A DNA stretch of 64,000 nt. Source: Actinacidiphila epipremni (lineage in GTDB: Bacteria > Actinomycetota > Actinomycetes > Streptomycetales > Streptomycetaceae). The notes beneath the pieces are model-generated. The model was not told where the DNA came from. It worked only from the letters and a program-made list of their open reading frames with translations, and searched no databases. Where the stretch lies: the NCBI RefSeq assembly GCF_012034175.1, contig NZ_JAATEJ010000003.1:124001-188000 (forward strand). Direction: 5' to 3'. Each line of letters opens with the position of its first letter. The stretch's first letter is position 1. Shown in pieces: positions 52,011 to 62,322 of this stretch. The translations under genes were made by a program, and so were the position numbers.

Positions 52011-53141
52011 ATGACTCAGGGGGCAGGTCAGGGGGCCGAGTGGTTCGGGCAGCCCGCCGGTTACGGGCCCGCGCCCGCCGGCTACGAGGGCCCCGGCTAC
52101 GAGCAGCAGCACGCGCACGAGCACGCCCACGCGCCGGAGCCCGGGTACGACGGCGCGCCGCCCGCGCCCGCGCACATCCCCACCGTGCCCGCGCCGCCCC
52201 GCCCGTACGAGCCGACCCAGCGCGACACGCCGTTGGTCCCCGTCGACTACACCCCCACCGCCCGTGACCTGCCGGTGCTGTCCGACCCCGCGGACACGCC
52301 CGGCGACCGCCCCGAGCACGCCGGGCCGCTCTACGTCGTCGGCGATGTGCACGGCTACCTCGACGAGCTGCTGGCCGCGCTGGGCGAGCGCGGGCTGGTG
52401 GACGAGACGGGCCACTGGGCCGCGGGCAACGCCCGGCTGTGGTTCCTCGGCGACTTCACCGACCGCGGCCCCGACGGCATCGGCGTCATCGAGCTGGTCA
52501 TGCAGCTGTCCGCGGAGGCCGCCGCCGCCGGCGGCTACTGCCGCGCCCTGATGGGCAACCACGAGCTGCTGCTGCTGGGCGCCCACCGGTTCGGCGACAC
52601 GCCGGTCAACTCCACCGGCGGCACCGCGTCCTTCCTCGCCGCGTGGCGGCTCAACGGCGGGCAGCCCTCCGACATGGAGCGGCTGGAGGACCGGCACCTG
52701 ACGTGGATCTCCCGGCTGGACGCCGCGCACCTCACCGACGGCCACCTGCTGGTGCACTCCGACACCACCGCGTATCTGGACTACGGCCGCAGCATCGAGG
52801 AGATGAACGACGCCGTCACCGGTGTGCTGCAGCGCAACGACGCCGACGAATGCTGGGACCTGTTCCGCAAGTTCACCAAGCGCTTCGCCTTCCGCGGCGA
52901 CGGCGGCGCCGACGCGGCACGTGAACTGCTCGGCGTCTACGGGGGCCAGCGCGTCGTGCACGGCCACAGCCCGATCCCGTACCTGCTCGGCGAGGTCGGC
53001 GGCGAGGTGCCCGACAGCGAGGAGCCGCGCCATCAGGTGAGCGGTCCGATGATCTACGCGGACAACCTCGCGGTCGCGATGGACGGCGGAGTCACGATGG
53101 AAGGGCGGCTCCTGGTTGCCCAACTCCCGCTCATCGGCTAA
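52011..53141 (+). CDS. Metallophosphoesterase (calcineurin-like)
   Basis: 376 residues from the ATG at 52011 with GGAGGGG just upstream. A Tyr/Pro/His-rich disordered N-terminus (~1-105) precedes the metallophosphatase domain: VGDVHGYLDELL, FLGDFTDRGPDGIGV, LMGNHELLLL and VVHGHSPIPYL, providing the two-metal ligands (Asp, His, Asn). This resembles bacterial PrpE/ApaH-type Ser/Thr or dinucleoside polyphosphatases. Substrate unknown. Confidence 0.92.
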   Translation: MTQGAGQGAEWFGQPAGYGPAPAGYEGPGYEQQHAHEHAHAPEPGYDGAPPAPAHIPTVPAPPRPYEPTQRDTPLVPVDYTPTARDLPVLSDPADTPGDRPEHAGPLYVVGDVHGYLDELLAALGERGLVDETGHWAAGNARLWFLGDFTDRGPDGIGVIELVMQLSAEAAAAGGYCRALMGNHELLLLGAHRFGDTPVNSTGGTASFLAAWRLNGGQPSDMERLEDRHLTWISRLDAAHLTDGHLLVHSDTTAYLDYGRSIEEMNDAVTGVLQRNDADECWDLFRKFTKRFAFRGDGGADAARELLGVYGGQRVVHGHSPIPYLLGEVGGEVPDSEEPRHQVSGPMIYADNLAVAMDGGVTMEGRLLVAQLPLIG

Positions 53142-53324
53142 CCTCCGCATTTCCTCGCTGTTTCCTGGTTGCACCCTGTCACGGTCTGACCTCCCCGCTC
53201 TACCATCGCTTTATCCGTAGGCACACCGCTCTCCGCGCATCCGGCCGGCCGAGCCCGTTCCGCCACCGGACGACCGGCGGCACCGGAACACCGGCCCGGA
53301 TTCGGGGAGTCGGAGCATCGGGGG

Positions 53325-54164
53325 ATGCACATGACCACCGCCCCACACCTGCTCAACGAAGACCGCCCCGACTTCGAGCACGTACTGGACGAGGCCCTGC
53401 GCATCGTGCTGGGCCCCGACGACTCCAGGAGTGCTGAACTGCCGCTGAACGGCGAGCAGTTGCGTACGCTCGCGCTCTCGGCCGCCGACCGGATCAGCAG
53501 CCGGGCCGAGGAGGAGTACGACGCCTACCGCCGGCTGCGGACCCAGGCCCGGCAGGATGTACGGGACGCGGCGCGCACCCGGGAGAGCCGGGCCTTCAGC
53601 TACGGGGCGCTGGGCGTCGCGGACGGCGCCGGCTCCGGGGCCGGGCTCTTCGCCGTCCTCGCGGTCCTGACGCCGCTGCTCGCGGGAGCCGCGGCGCTGA
53701 TATTCCTGCTGATCGGGTACGCGATGGGCGCGGTGCACCCGCAGCCGGCGATCGCCCAGCCGCTGCGCACGGCCGGCTGGTTCTTCGCGGCGGTCGCCGC
53801 GGCGGCGGTCCTGCTCGGGGCGATAGGGCTGCTGCTCACCGCGCTGCGGGACGGCTCCACCGCCCTCCACGACGCGCCCGACGGGCTGCCGCCCGAGGTG
53901 CACGCGGCGCGCGAGGCGTGGCAGCAGGCGCTGCTGGAACGCGGGCTGCTGCCCTTCCTCGACGACGCGCTGCGCGACCCGGCCACCGCCGCTGCCGCCG
54001 CGCCCGCCCCGGCGCCCGCCGCGCCGCGCATGCCGCGGCTGGGCTACTCGCGCCCCGACTTCAGCTCGCCGCACGACGCGGCGTCCCCGCGTACGGCGCC
54101 GCGCTACAGCAGCCCGGACTTCACCAGCCCCGACTTCGGCGGCCCGGACCACACCCCGGAGTAG
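53325..54164 (+). CDS. Streptomyces membrane protein with two membrane helices
   Basis: 279 residues from the ATG at 53325 (ATG 53331 possible). An alpha-helical N-terminal region (~1-95) precedes two hydrophobic segments, GLFAVLAVLTPLLAGAAALI and GWFFAAVAAAAVLLGAIGLL. The C-terminal tail has degenerate repeats (YSRPDFSSP, YSSPDFTSPDFGGPD). No family function is known. The 183-bp gap before it has no gene. Confidence 0.75.
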   Translation: MHMTTAPHLLNEDRPDFEHVLDEALRIVLGPDDSRSAELPLNGEQLRTLALSAADRISSRAEEEYDAYRRLRTQARQDVRDAARTRESRAFSYGALGVADGAGSGAGLFAVLAVLTPLLAGAAALIFLLIGYAMGAVHPQPAIAQPLRTAGWFFAAVAAAAVLLGAIGLLLTALRDGSTALHDAPDGLPPEVHAAREAWQQALLERGLLPFLDDALRDPATAAAAAPAPAPAAPRMPRLGYSRPDFSSPHDAASPRTAPRYSSPDFTSPDFGGPDHTPE

Positions 54165-54296
54165 CGGCTCCGATCACACCCCGGAGTAGCCCCCGGCGGA
54201 GTGGCCCCCGGTTGGCCCCGCCCGGCTCGCGCCGGCCCGGCGGCGGCGGTTGACTCGTCCCGTACCTGCCCAGCGGGGACCAGACGGGAGAAGGTC

Positions 54297-54656
54297 ATGC
54301 GCGTCCGCCGTACGCTCGCCGCCCTGTGTGCGGTCGTCCCGCTCGCCTGGGCCGCCGCGGGGTGCTCGGACTCCTCGGCCGGCCAGGTCGTCGGCACCCG
54401 GGGGACGACCTTCCGGCAGGCCGTGAGCAACCCGGTGCACGACAAGTGCCACTCCTTCGCCCCGAGCGGCGTGGACCAGGTCACCAACAACACGGGCGTG
54501 GACATCGTGCTCCACAAGGGCCCCAACTGCACCGACCCGCCCGGCCGCCCCAGCTTCTACCTGGCGGCGACCTACTCCACGACCGCGGTCGCCCAACTGG
54601 GCCTCTACCGCAGCTTCTCCACCGTCGGCTGGCCCCCGCCGGTCCCCGCGGCCTGA
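54297..54656 (+). CDS. Small lipoprotein
   Basis: 119 residues from the ATG at 54297 with GGGAGAAGG upstream. Signal peptide VRRTLAALCAVVPLAWAAAGC with a lipobox Cys near residue 22. The mature ~97 residues contain GVDQVTNNTGVDIVLHKGPNC and resemble small Streptomyces lipoproteins with a Greek-key-like beta fold. No function assigned. Convergent with thiC. Confidence 0.75.
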   Translation: MRVRRTLAALCAVVPLAWAAAGCSDSSAGQVVGTRGTTFRQAVSNPVHDKCHSFAPSGVDQVTNNTGVDIVLHKGPNCTDPPGRPSFYLAATYSTTAVAQLGLYRSFSTVGWPPPVPAA

Positions 54657-54679
54657 ACCCGAGTCCTGGCCCGGGCCCG

Positions 54680-54717
54680 GCGCCCGGGCGGCGCCGTGAA
54701 GGCCGCCGCCCGGGCGC
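54680..54717. terminator. Bidirectional hairpin between the lipoprotein gene and thiC
   Basis: GCGCCCGGGCGGC (54680-54692) pairs with GCCGCCCGGGCGC (54705-54717), a 13-bp perfect stem between convergent genes. Confidence 0.75.
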
Positions 54718-54727
54718 GGAAAGGCCG

Positions 54728-56668
<1,941 letters not shown>

Positions 56669-56745
56669 AGGTGGCCCTAACGGTAGCGGCCGGGTGCGTA
56701 CAGGGACCAGGGGGCCTGGCGGTGACCGGCCCGCGGACAGCAGAC

Positions 56746-56773
56746 GCCGCCGGTGGCAGCAGCCACCGGCGGC
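56746..56773 (-). terminator. Terminator downstream of the DUF5326 gene
   Basis: GCCGCCGGTGGC (56746-56757) pairs perfectly with GCCACCGGCGGC (56762-56773) around AGCA, 46 bp after the DUF5326 stop and upstream of the riboswitch. Confidence 0.8.
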
Positions 56774-56818
56774 GGGCGGAACGGGGGGACGCAGGGCGTA
56801 CGGGCGGGGCCTCGGGCG

Positions 56819-57037
56819 TCACCAGTCGCGCTTGTTCGACCTCGAACCTCCCGACGTGACGCGCTTGACGACCAGCACCAGCGCGCCCACCAGGATCACG
56901 AACACGATCAGCTTGAACAGCAGACCGATCACGAAACTGACCAGGGCCGCGACCAGGGAGCCGAAGACCACCAGCGCGATGACCGGGACCGCGACCCACT
57001 TGACCCACCACGGCAGGCCCTTCAGCAGCTTGTCCAT
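56819..57037 (-). CDS. DUF5326-family small membrane protein
   Basis: 72 residues from the ATG at 57037; the longer frame from 57115 lacks a good start. It begins MDKLLKGLPWWVKWVAVPVI and has two adjacent membrane helices (VIALVVFGSLVAALVSFVIG and LLFKLIVFVILVGALVLVV) and a basic tail ending RDW. Conserved in Streptomyces near thiC; no known function. Confidence 0.8.
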   Translation of the reverse strand: MDKLLKGLPWWVKWVAVPVIALVVFGSLVAALVSFVIGLLFKLIVFVILVGALVLVVKRVTSGGSRSNKRDW

Positions 57038-57166
57038 GACGCCTTGACTCTCCTTCGTCCCCGCATCGGGTCGGTGTGCCGGCTTCTTCCGCCGGTACTT
57101 CGACTGTAGGGCCACTCCACCCCGCGGCGGGACCCGCGGACGCCGGATACGACCCTGACAAAGCCC

Positions 57167-57484
57167 TTAGGGTTCGGGAGGGGAGAAGACCACCATGACC
57201 CTGAGGTCCTCGGTGATGTGGTGGAAGCGGTGCGGGGTGCCGGCCGGGACGTAGACGACGCTGCCGCGCGCCACGGTCTGCGTCTCGTCACCCACCGTGA
57301 GCGCGGCCCGGCCGCTCACGACGAAGTAGATCTCGTCCTGGGCGTGCGGCGTCTGCGGGTCGCTCTCCCCCGCGCGCAGCGCGTACAGCCCGGCGGACAT
57401 CTGGCGCTCCTTGAGGAAGCGCAGGTAGGCGCCCTGGTTGGCGGCCCGCTCGGCGTCCAGGTCATCCAGTCGGAAGGACTTCAT
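57167..57484 (-). CDS. Cupin-domain protein
   Basis: 105 residues from the ATG at 57484. A single cupin barrel with motif 1 around PQTPHAQDEIYFVVSGRAAL and motif 2 GSVVYVPAGTPHRFHHI; the His/Gln/Glu/His positions could bind a metal. Small cupins like this act as isomerases, dioxygenases or ligand sensors. Context gives no substrate. Divergent from the holin-like gene. Confidence 0.9.
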   Translation of the reverse strand: MKSFRLDDLDAERAANQGAYLRFLKERQMSAGLYALRAGESDPQTPHAQDEIYFVVSGRAALTVGDETQTVARGSVVYVPAGTPHRFHHITEDLRVMVVFSPPEP

Positions 57485-57584
57485 CGGTGCTGCTCCACCA
57501 CTGCTCAGCCACTCCTCCGCTGCGGTCGGGCTACGGTTTTGCTCCGTCTCTTGCCCTGTCGATCGAGTCTGCGACGATCACACC

Positions 57585-57962
57585 ATGAAGAATTTCATCG
57601 TCAAAACGCTGGCGAACGCGGCGGCGCTCGGCATCGCCACATGGGTGATCAAGGACATCACCCTCACCGGCGATTCGACCGCGCGCAAGGCCCTGAGCCT
57701 GATATTGGTCGCCCTGGTCTTCGGCGTGGTGAACTGGCTGGTCAAGCCGGTCGTCAAGGTGCTGTCCTTCCCGCTGTTCATCCTCACCCTGGGGCTGATC
57801 ACGCTGGTGGTCAACGCCCTGATGCTGCTGCTGACGTCGTGGCTGGCGGGCAAGCTGGACCTGGACTTCCATGTGCACGGCTTCTGGACCGCGGTGGTGG
57901 GCGCGCTGATCGTCAGCATCGTGTCGTGGGCGATGCACGTCGTCCTGCCGGACGACGAGTGA
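57585..57962 (+). CDS. Phage-holin-family four-helix membrane protein
   Basis: 125 residues from the ATG at 57585. Four membrane helices with LANAAALGIATWVIKDI, VFGVVNWLVKPVVKVL, FPLFILTLGLITLVVNALML and GFWTAVVGALIVSIVSW match the PF04020 mycobacterial-type holin family. In chromosomes such proteins are widespread and need not be phage-derived. The stop overlaps the next start as GTGA, so it is translationally coupled to the lyase gene. Confidence 0.9.
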   Translation: MKNFIVKTLANAAALGIATWVIKDITLTGDSTARKALSLILVALVFGVVNWLVKPVVKVLSFPLFILTLGLITLVVNALMLLLTSWLAGKLDLDFHVHGFWTAVVGALIVSIVSWAMHVVLPDDE

Positions 57963-59146
57963 GCGCCGAGCAGGGGGACACGCACTTCCCGGCGGGCCCG
58001 GGGGCTCTGGGGGACCCGGCGGCTCCGGTGGGGGACAGCACGCGCAGTGTGCACGCCGGGCGGCCGGCGGCGCGGGCGTACGAGCCGTCGCTGCCCGGGC
58101 CGGTCTTCGTATCGCACTACCACCTGCCCGGCGAGCCGACCGGTCCTTACGTCTACGGGCGCGACGACAATCCGACGTGGGAGCGCCTGGAGGCGGCCGT
58201 CTCGGAGCTGGAGGCGCCCGGCGAGCAGGACGTGACGACCGCGGTGTTCGCCTCGGGCATGGCGGCCGTCGCTGCGGTGCTGCTCTCGCAGGTCAGGGCG
58301 GGTCAGACGGTGCTGCTGCCGTCCGACAGCTACCAGACGACGCGGGCGCTGCGTGAGCGCCTGGAGTCGTACGGGGTACGGGTGCGGCTCGCGCCCACCG
58401 CGGGGGACGCGCAGCTCGCGGCGCTGGAGGGCGTCGCGCTGGTGTGGCTGGAGACACCCTCGAACCCGGGCCTGGACGTGTGCGACATCCGCCGGCTCGC
58501 GGACGCCGCGCACACGGCCGGCGCGCTGGTCGCCGTCGACAACACGCTGGCCACCCCGCTCGGCCAGCGCCCGCTCGCGCTCGGCGCGGACTTCTCCGTG
58601 GCCAGCGGCACCAAGGCGCTCAGCGGGCACGGCGACCTGCTACTCGGTTACGTCGCCACGCGCGACCCGGACCTGGCGGCGAGCGTGCGCTACTGGCGCA
58701 AGACGGTCGGCGCGATCCCCGGGCCCATGGAGGCGTGGCTCGCGCACCGCTCGATCGCGACCTTCGCGCTGCGGGTGGACCGCCAGTGCGCGAACGCCCT
58801 CGCGCTCGCGACCGCGCTCCAGGACCGCCCCGAGGTCACCGGCCTGCGGTACCCGGGCCTGCCCACCGACCCCTCCCACGCGCTCGCCGCCCGGCAGATG
58901 CGGCGCTTCGGCGGCGTGGTCTCCTTCACCCTGCCCGACCGGGCCCACGCCGAGCGCTTCCTCGCCGCGCTGCGGATGACCTCGGAGGCCACCAGCTTCG
59001 GCAGCATCCAGAGCACCGCCGAGCGGCGCGCCCGCTGGGGCGGCGACGCGGTGCCGGCCGGCTTCATCCGCTTCTCGGTCGGCATCGAGGACGCCGAGGA
59101 CATCGTCGCGGACGTGCTGCGCGCCTTGGACGAGGCGGCGAAGTGA
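57959..59146 (+). CDS. Cystathionine gamma-lyase/synthase-like PLP enzyme
   Basis: 395 residues from the GTG at 57959, 4 bases inside the holin-like gene. Cys/Met-metabolism PLP family: TGPYVYGRDDNPTWERLE (Tyr/Arg phosphate contacts), VFASGMAAVAAVL, LETPSNPGLDV, and the PLP lysine in SVASGTKALSGHGD. C-terminal FGSIQSTAERRARWGGD and IRFSVGIEDAEDIVADVL are typical. It cleaves cystathionine or related thioethers; exact direction (synthase or lyase) cannot be told. Confidence 0.92.
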   Translation: MSAEQGDTHFPAGPGALGDPAAPVGDSTRSVHAGRPAARAYEPSLPGPVFVSHYHLPGEPTGPYVYGRDDNPTWERLEAAVSELEAPGEQDVTTAVFASGMAAVAAVLLSQVRAGQTVLLPSDSYQTTRALRERLESYGVRVRLAPTAGDAQLAALEGVALVWLETPSNPGLDVCDIRRLADAAHTAGALVAVDNTLATPLGQRPLALGADFSVASGTKALSGHGDLLLGYVATRDPDLAASVRYWRKTVGAIPGPMEAWLAHRSIATFALRVDRQCANALALATALQDRPEVTGLRYPGLPTDPSHALAARQMRRFGGVVSFTLPDRAHAERFLAALRMTSEATSFGSIQSTAERRARWGGDAVPAGFIRFSVGIEDAEDIVADVLRALDEAAK

Positions 59147-59151
59147 GCCGG

Positions 59152-59243
59152 GCGTTCACCTCCGTCTGCGGTGAGGTGCGTGCTGCGTTCACCCCGGCCG
59201 GCGGTGAGGTGAGCCCGGCGTTCACCCCGATTGACGGCCGCCG
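59152..59243. repeat. 33-bp tandem repeat, about 2.7 copies
   Basis: Units start at 59152, 59185 and 59218, each with GCGTTCACC near the start; the first two end CGGTGAGGTG. TCACC and GGTGA within each unit can pair, so tandem small hairpins are possible in the 106-bp gap between the lyase and Nudix genes. The third copy is partial. Confidence 0.8.
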
Positions 59244-59252
59244 GCACGTTTT

Positions 59253-59789
59253 ATGCCGGCCCGGCCGCGGCAGATGACAGGCATGCCTCCGGATCCGCAC
59301 CCCAGCTCCGCGACCGCCCGCCCGGTGGTCAAGCGCACCGCCCGCGCCCTGGTCCTCGACGGGGACCAGCTCGTCCTGATCAAGCGCACCAAGCCCGGCA
59401 TCGCGCCCTACTGGGTCACGCCCGGCGGCGGTGTCGAGGACGACGACGCGAGCGTGGTGGCCGCGCTGCACCGCGAGGTCGACGAGGAGCTGGGCGCGAA
59501 GATCACCGACGTGGTGCCCGCGTTCGTCGACACCGTCGAGCACATCACGGGCGACGGGGCGCACGGCGTGAAGGTGCAGTTCTTCTTCGCCTGCCGGCTG
59601 GAGTCGATGGACCTCGACCGCCGGCACGGCCCCGAGGTGGACGACCCGTGCGGGGAGTACGAGGTGGTGCGGGTGCCGTTCAGCCGGCTGGGCATCGCCT
59701 CGGTCGGCATCGTGCCGCTGACGCTGCGGCACTACCTGGATGCGAACATCGAGGGCGTGCTGGGCCTGCTCGGCCCCGACCTGGGCTGA
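59253..59789 (+). CDS. Nudix hydrolase-like protein
   Basis: 178 residues if started at the ATG at 59253; ATG 59274 and 59283 are alternatives and no ribosome binding site decides. The Nudix helix reads GGGVEDDDASVVAALHREVDEELGA: the REVDEELG half is intact, but the Glu expected seven residues before REV is Ala. Such proteins hydrolyse nucleoside diphosphate derivatives; a displaced metal ligand (the Glu/Asp cluster VEDDD) may compensate. Convergent or cotranscribed partners are not evident. Confidence 0.85.
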   Translation: MPARPRQMTGMPPDPHPSSATARPVVKRTARALVLDGDQLVLIKRTKPGIAPYWVTPGGGVEDDDASVVAALHREVDEELGAKITDVVPAFVDTVEHITGDGAHGVKVQFFFACRLESMDLDRRHGPEVDDPCGEYEVVRVPFSRLGIASVGIVPLTLRHYLDANIEGVLGLLGPDLG

Positions 59790-59916
59790 CGCGCCCGGGC
59801 CGCACGGTGCCGGCTCGCACGGCGCCGGCTCGCACAGTGCCGGCCCGTGGCCGGGCCGGACCGCCGCGCCCGGTCGTCGCCGTCCGCCGGCCGGTGGCCG
59901 CGCCTATCGCCGCCCA

Positions 59917-59959
59917 AAGATAGGTCCGTTACGGGATCGTCCCGTAACGGACCTATCTT
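59917..59959. promoter_or_regulatory. 20-bp perfect inverted repeat, probable MarR operator
   Basis: AAGATAGGTCCGTTACGGGA (59917-59936) and its exact inverse (59940-59959) are separated by 3 bases, just before a -10-like TACGCT (59962-59967) and the MarR start at 59975. This placement suggests autorepression. Confidence 0.85.
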
Positions 59960-59974
59960 GCTACGCTCGACGGC

Positions 59975-60553
59975 ATGACCGCCACCACCGAAGCCGTCAC
60001 CACCGAAGCCCTCGCCACCGAGCCCGCCACCACCGAAGCCCTCGCCACCGAGCCCGTCGCCGCCCCGCCCGGGGGCGCCCTGAGCGCCACCACCACCGAC
60101 GTCTCGTTCCTGCTCCAGCACACCGCGCACACGCTGACCACCCGGATGACCGCCGCCCTCGCCGAGCTGGGCATGTCGCCGCGGGAGCACTGCGTGCTCG
60201 CGCACGCCGCCCAGCGCGACCGGACGCAGGCGCAGCTCGCCGAGCTGTGCGACCTGGACAAGACCACGATGGTCGTCACCGTCGACACCCTGGAGCGCGC
60301 CGGGCTCGCCGAGCGGGTGCCGTCGCCGACCGACCGCAGGGCGCGCATCATCCGGGTCACGCCGGCCGGCGCCGACATGGTGCGGGCCGGGCAGGCCATC
60401 GTCGACCGGGTGCACCAGGAGGTGCTGGACGCGCTGCCGGACGCCGAGCGGACCGTGTTCGTCTCGGCGCTGAACCGGCTGGCCACCGGGCATCTCGCCG
60501 AGCCGGTCGACTGCCCCGAGGTGGTCCGCAGGCCGCGCCAGTCCCGCAAGTAG
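59975..60553 (+). CDS. MarR-family transcriptional regulator
   Basis: 192 residues from the ATG at 59975; the -10-like TACGCT 7 bases upstream implies a leaderless mRNA. An N-terminal tail with repeated TTEALATEP units (~1-30) precedes the winged-helix domain: MSPREHCVLAHAAQRDRTQAQLAELCDLDKTTMVVTVDTLERAGL and VPSPTDRRARIIRVTPAG described in parts. MarR proteins respond to phenolic or drug-like ligands. The efflux pump gene follows 140 bases downstream and shares an operator half-site. Confidence 0.93.
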   Translation: MTATTEAVTTEALATEPATTEALATEPVAAPPGGALSATTTDVSFLLQHTAHTLTTRMTAALAELGMSPREHCVLAHAAQRDRTQAQLAELCDLDKTTMVVTVDTLERAGLAERVPSPTDRRARIIRVTPAGADMVRAGQAIVDRVHQEVLDALPDAERTVFVSALNRLATGHLAEPVDCPEVVRRPRQSRK

Positions 60554-60693
60554 CGCCTGGCGCCCACGGGTTGGGCCCGGCGGGGCAGCTGGCGCGCGCC
60601 ACCCGACAGCTCGGCCCGTAAAAGATAGTCTCCAACAAAACCTTCTGCTACGGTCAGTCCTGGCATCCCATCCGCGCCAGGAGGCGACCGTTC

Positions 60694-62322
60694 ATGCCAC
60701 TGCCTGCTCCTGCCCCTGCCCCAACCCCTCTCCGCTCCCGCGGCGCCGCGCTCGGCGTGCTCAGCGCGGGGACCCTGATGATCATCCTCGACGGCACGAT
60801 CGTGACCGTCGCCCTGCCGTCCATCCAGCACGACCTGCACTTCTCCCAGTCGGCGCTGGCGTGGGTGGTGAACGCCTACCTGATCGCCTTCGCCGGTCTG
60901 CTGCTGCTGTCCGGCCGGCTCGGCGACCTCGTCGGGCGCCGCCGGATCCTCGTCGGCGGCCTCACCGTCTTCACCGCCGCCTCCCTCGCCTGCGGGCTCG
61001 CCGACTCCGCGGGGCTGCTGATCACCGCGCGCTTCGTGCAGGGCGCGGCCGGCGCGATGGTCTCCGCGGTCAGCCTCGGCATGGTCATCGCGCTCTACCC
61101 GGACCCGCGCGGACGTGGCCGGGCCATGGGCGTCTACAGCTTCGTGCAGTCCGCGGGCGGCACGATCGGGCTGCTGGCCGGCGGCATCCTCACCCAGGCC
61201 GTGAACTGGCACTGGATCTTCTTCGTCAACCTGCCGATCGGCGCCGCAGCCGCCGCCCTGAGCCTGCGGCTGCTCCCCGACGACCGGCCCGGCAAGGTGG
61301 CCGCCGCCACTGCGGACCGGCGTGAGGCGCGGGCCGCGGGATCGCTGCGGGGCGCCGACGCCTCCGGCGCGCTGCTGGTCACCGCGGCCCTCATGCTCGG
61401 GGTCTACGCCATCGTCGGCACTGCCGACCACGGCTGGACCTCCGGCTCCACCCTCGGCTTCACCCTGCTCGCACTCGCGCTGCTCGCCGGCTTCCTGGTC
61501 CGGCAGACCAAGGCGGCGCAGCCGCTCATGCCGCTGCGGATCTTCCGCTCCCGGAGGGTGACGGGCGCCAACATCGTGCAGGCGCTGATGGTCGCGGGCG
61601 GCTTCGGCTTCCAGTTCACCGTCTCGCTCTACCTCCAGAAGGTGCAGGGCTACGACCCGCTGGAGATCGGCCTGGCGCTGCTGCCCACCGGGATCGTCAT
61701 CGGCGTGATGTCGCTCGTGCTGTCCGCCCGGCTCGGCGCCCGGTTCGGCGAGCGGGCGGTGCTGCTGCCGAGCCTGCTGCTCTTCGCCGGCGGCTTCCTG
61801 CTGCTGGCGCGGGTGCCCGCGGGCCACGCCTCGTACGTCGTGGACATCCTGCCGGTGACGGTCGTCTTCGGTGTCGCCTTCGGTCTGGCCATGCCCGCGA
61901 TCATGACGCTGGGCATGGCGGACGCCACGCCCGCGGACTCCGGCCTGATCTCCGGTGTCTTCAACACCGCCCAGCAGGTCGGCGCCGCGCTCGGCCTCGC
62001 GGTGCTGGCCGCGCTCTCCGCCGCCCGCACCGACCGGCTGCTGTCCCGCGGGCACTCCCAGCCCGACGCCCTGACCGGCGGCTACCACCTGGCCTTCCTG
62101 GTCGCCGCGGGCCTGCTCGCGCTGGCCGCGCTGGCGGCGGCGGTGCTGCTACGTGCACCGGTACGCGCCGGGGGGCCGGCCGCGGGGGACGCGGGTACGG
62201 GGGCGGCGCCGGGTCCGGGGGAGTCCGCGGATGCAGCGGCCGGGGAGGCGGAGGAGGTGGTCAGCTCCAGCCCGGAAACCCACCGGGTACCGGAGCCGCG
62301 GGATCGTACGGCTCGCGCGTGA
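60694..62322 (+). CDS. MFS drug transporter, DHA2 (14-helix) family
   Basis: 542 residues from the ATG at 60694 with AGGAGG 9 bases upstream. Motif D1 LDGTIVTVALPSI, motif A GRLGDLVGRRRILV and motif C-like GGTIGLLAGGILTQ identify the DHA2 proton-antiport group of multidrug exporters. About 14 membrane segments. A -10-like TACGGT near 60648 and an AAGATAG word (60622-60628, half of the MarR palindrome) lie upstream, supporting MarR control. Its 3' end overlaps the serine hydrolase gene by 62 bp. Confidence 0.94.
   Translation: MPLPAPAPAPTPLRSRGAALGVLSAGTLMIILDGTIVTVALPSIQHDLHFSQSALAWVVNAYLIAFAGLLLLSGRLGDLVGRRRILVGGLTVFTAASLACGLADSAGLLITARFVQGAAGAMVSAVSLGMVIALYPDPRGRGRAMGVYSFVQSAGGTIGLLAGGILTQAVNWHWIFFVNLPIGAAAAALSLRLLPDDRPGKVAAATADRREARAAGSLRGADASGALLVTAALMLGVYAIVGTADHGWTSGSTLGFTLLALALLAGFLVRQTKAAQPLMPLRIFRSRRVTGANIVQALMVAGGFGFQFTVSLYLQKVQGYDPLEIGLALLPTGIVIGVMSLVLSARLGARFGERAVLLPSLLLFAGGFLLLARVPAGHASYVVDILPVTVVFGVAFGLAMPAIMTLGMADATPADSGLISGVFNTAQQVGAALGLAVLAALSAARTDRLLSRGHSQPDALTGGYHLAFLVAAGLLALAALAAAVLLRAPVRAGGPAAGDAGTGAAPGPGESADAAAGEAEEVVSSSPETHRVPEPRDRTARA

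Noticed and set aside
57585..57962. Prophage remnant because of a holin-like gene
   Set aside because: No other phage genes are near, and this holin family is common as a chromosomal gene coupled to metabolic genes.
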